NCBI RefSeq assembly: GCF_024172085.1
Contig: NZ_JAMZDZ010000001.1
Span: 7,006,001 to 7,070,000, forward strand
Direction of reading: 5' to 3'
DNA length: 64,000 nt
From: Hamadaea flava
Lineage (GTDB): Bacteria; Actinomycetota; Actinomycetes; Mycobacteriales; Micromonosporaceae
Positions 63,580-64,000 of this stretch are shown one piece after another (the stretch's first letter is position 1; each line of letters begins with the position of its first letter). A model generated the notes under the pieces. That model ran no database searches. It was given only the letters and a program-made list of their open reading frames with translations, and was not told the DNA's origin. The position numbers were made by a program, and so were the translations under genes.

Positions 63580-64000
63580 ATGAGGACGAGCATGCACCGC
63601 CATGTCACCGCCCCAGCCTGGCGTCGCCGGGCCGCGTACGGGGTCACCGCCGCGCTGGTCCTGAGCGGCGTCGCCGCCTGCGACTCGGCCGCCAGCACGG
63701 AGGCCGACGCCCCCGCGAAGGGCGGCACCCTCACCGTCTTCGTCGGGGCCCTGCCCGATCACCTCGATCCGCAGATCATCAACGCCGCGCTCGAGGTCAA
63801 CATCAGTCGCCTGATCACCCGGACGCTGACGACGACCAAGGCGGAGCCGGGTGACGCGGCCAGCGAGATCGTGCCCGACCTGGCCACCGACACCGGGCGG
63901 CCGTCCGACGGGAACAAGACCTGGGAGTTCAAGCTCCGCGACGGGGTGAAGTGGCAGGACGGGACCCCGGTCACCTGCAAGGACCTCAAGTACGGCGCCG
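63580..64000 (+). CDS. ABC transporter substrate-binding lipoprotein, oligopeptide type (partial)
   Basis: The first 140 residues; the gene runs off the window. A basic start and hydrophobic stretch (AAYGVTAALVLSGVAAC) end in a lipobox Cys near residue 34. The SBP_bac_5 pattern then begins: GGTLTVFVGALPDHLDPQII, ISRLITRTLTTTKAEPGDAA, IVPDLATDT and WEFKLRDGVKWQDGTPVTCK. It should capture peptides or related solutes for an ABC importer whose other genes would lie beyond 64000. ATG at 63580 or 63592; neither has a Shine-Dalgarno. TAGAGT at 63549-63554 may be a -10. Confidence 0.9.
   Translation, partial: MRTSMHRHVTAPAWRRRAAYGVTAALVLSGVAACDSAASTEADAPAKGGTLTVFVGALPDHLDPQIINAALEVNISRLITRTLTTTKAEPGDAASEIVPDLATDTGRPSDGNKTWEFKLRDGVKWQDGTPVTCKDLKYGA

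Overview
The window is a stretch of chromosome from a very GC-rich actinobacterium. Marker genes (whiA, the rapZ-yvcK-whiA block, actinobacterial UvrB/UvrA/UvrC, GTG starts, four-base GTGA overlaps, leaderless TANNNT promoters) and the feel of the proteins suggest a filamentous member of the Micromonosporaceae (Actinoplanes/Micromonospora-like). That family placement is inference from recalled sequences, not a search result.

Layout. 1-6.4 kb: methyltransferase, GH114-type lipoprotein, rpsA, coaE and a secreted protein built from an internal duplication. 6.4-7.5 kb: a gene-free, low-complexity region with a tandemly duplicated ~240 bp unit. 7.5-13 kb: uvrB, small hydrolases, and terC behind a Mn2+-type (yybP-ykoY) riboswitch. 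13-24 kb: a cell-wall region with a YkfB/YkfC-like murein-peptide recycling pair, a beta-lactamase-like hydrolase, a lytic transglycosylase, two SH3-glucosaminidases and an LCP ligase, with typA among them. 24-30 kb: two divergent citrate synthases, one fused to a DNA-binding domain, then a TetR/transporter/PLP-decarboxylase operon. 30-38 kb: site-2 protease, FAD oxidoreductase, glycogen-debranching-like enzyme, and an accessory patch with a zinc-finger-less primase, an HNH nuclease and a zinc metallopeptidase. 38-42 kb: an N-acylamino-acid racemase/GNAT operon and an orphan Phd/YefM antitoxin divergent from a ClpP paralogue that has lost catalytic residues. 42-49 kb: secreted hydrolase, membrane HExxH protein, pxpB-pxpC, RDD protein, MBL hydrolase, rsgA. 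49-59.5 kb: uvrA, truncated glycosyltransferase, Rieske lipoprotein, uvrC, rapZ, yvcK, whiA. 59.8-64 kb: gap-pgk-tpiA, a secreted peptidoglycan-binding protein and the start of an oligopeptide-type ABC binding protein.

How genes work together. UvrA, UvrB and UvrC form the complete excision repair excinuclease, spread over three loci. Gap, Pgk and TpiA are a compact glycolytic operon directly after the rapZ-yvcK-whiA block. The dipeptide epimerase and NlpC/P60 protein overlap by four bases and probably recycle L-Ala-D-Glu-containing murein peptides. The MenC-like racemase overlaps a GNAT of the type that travels with N-succinylamino acid racemases.

The most unusual signals are: (1) a ClpP-like protein with Pro in place of both catalytic Ser and Asp, cotranscribed with a small helical protein and divergent from a toxin-less Phd/YefM antitoxin, with two TGTACA operators between them; (2) an HTH-citrate synthase fusion with two rare TTA codons, facing a second citrate synthase across a direct-repeat operator candidate; (3) several families of intergenic palindromes that share a TTTCC(C)G...GATC border, lie mostly at gene 3' ends, and in two places supply the stop codon or C-terminus of a gene. 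No rRNA, tRNA, CRISPR array, insertion sequence or prophage was seen.
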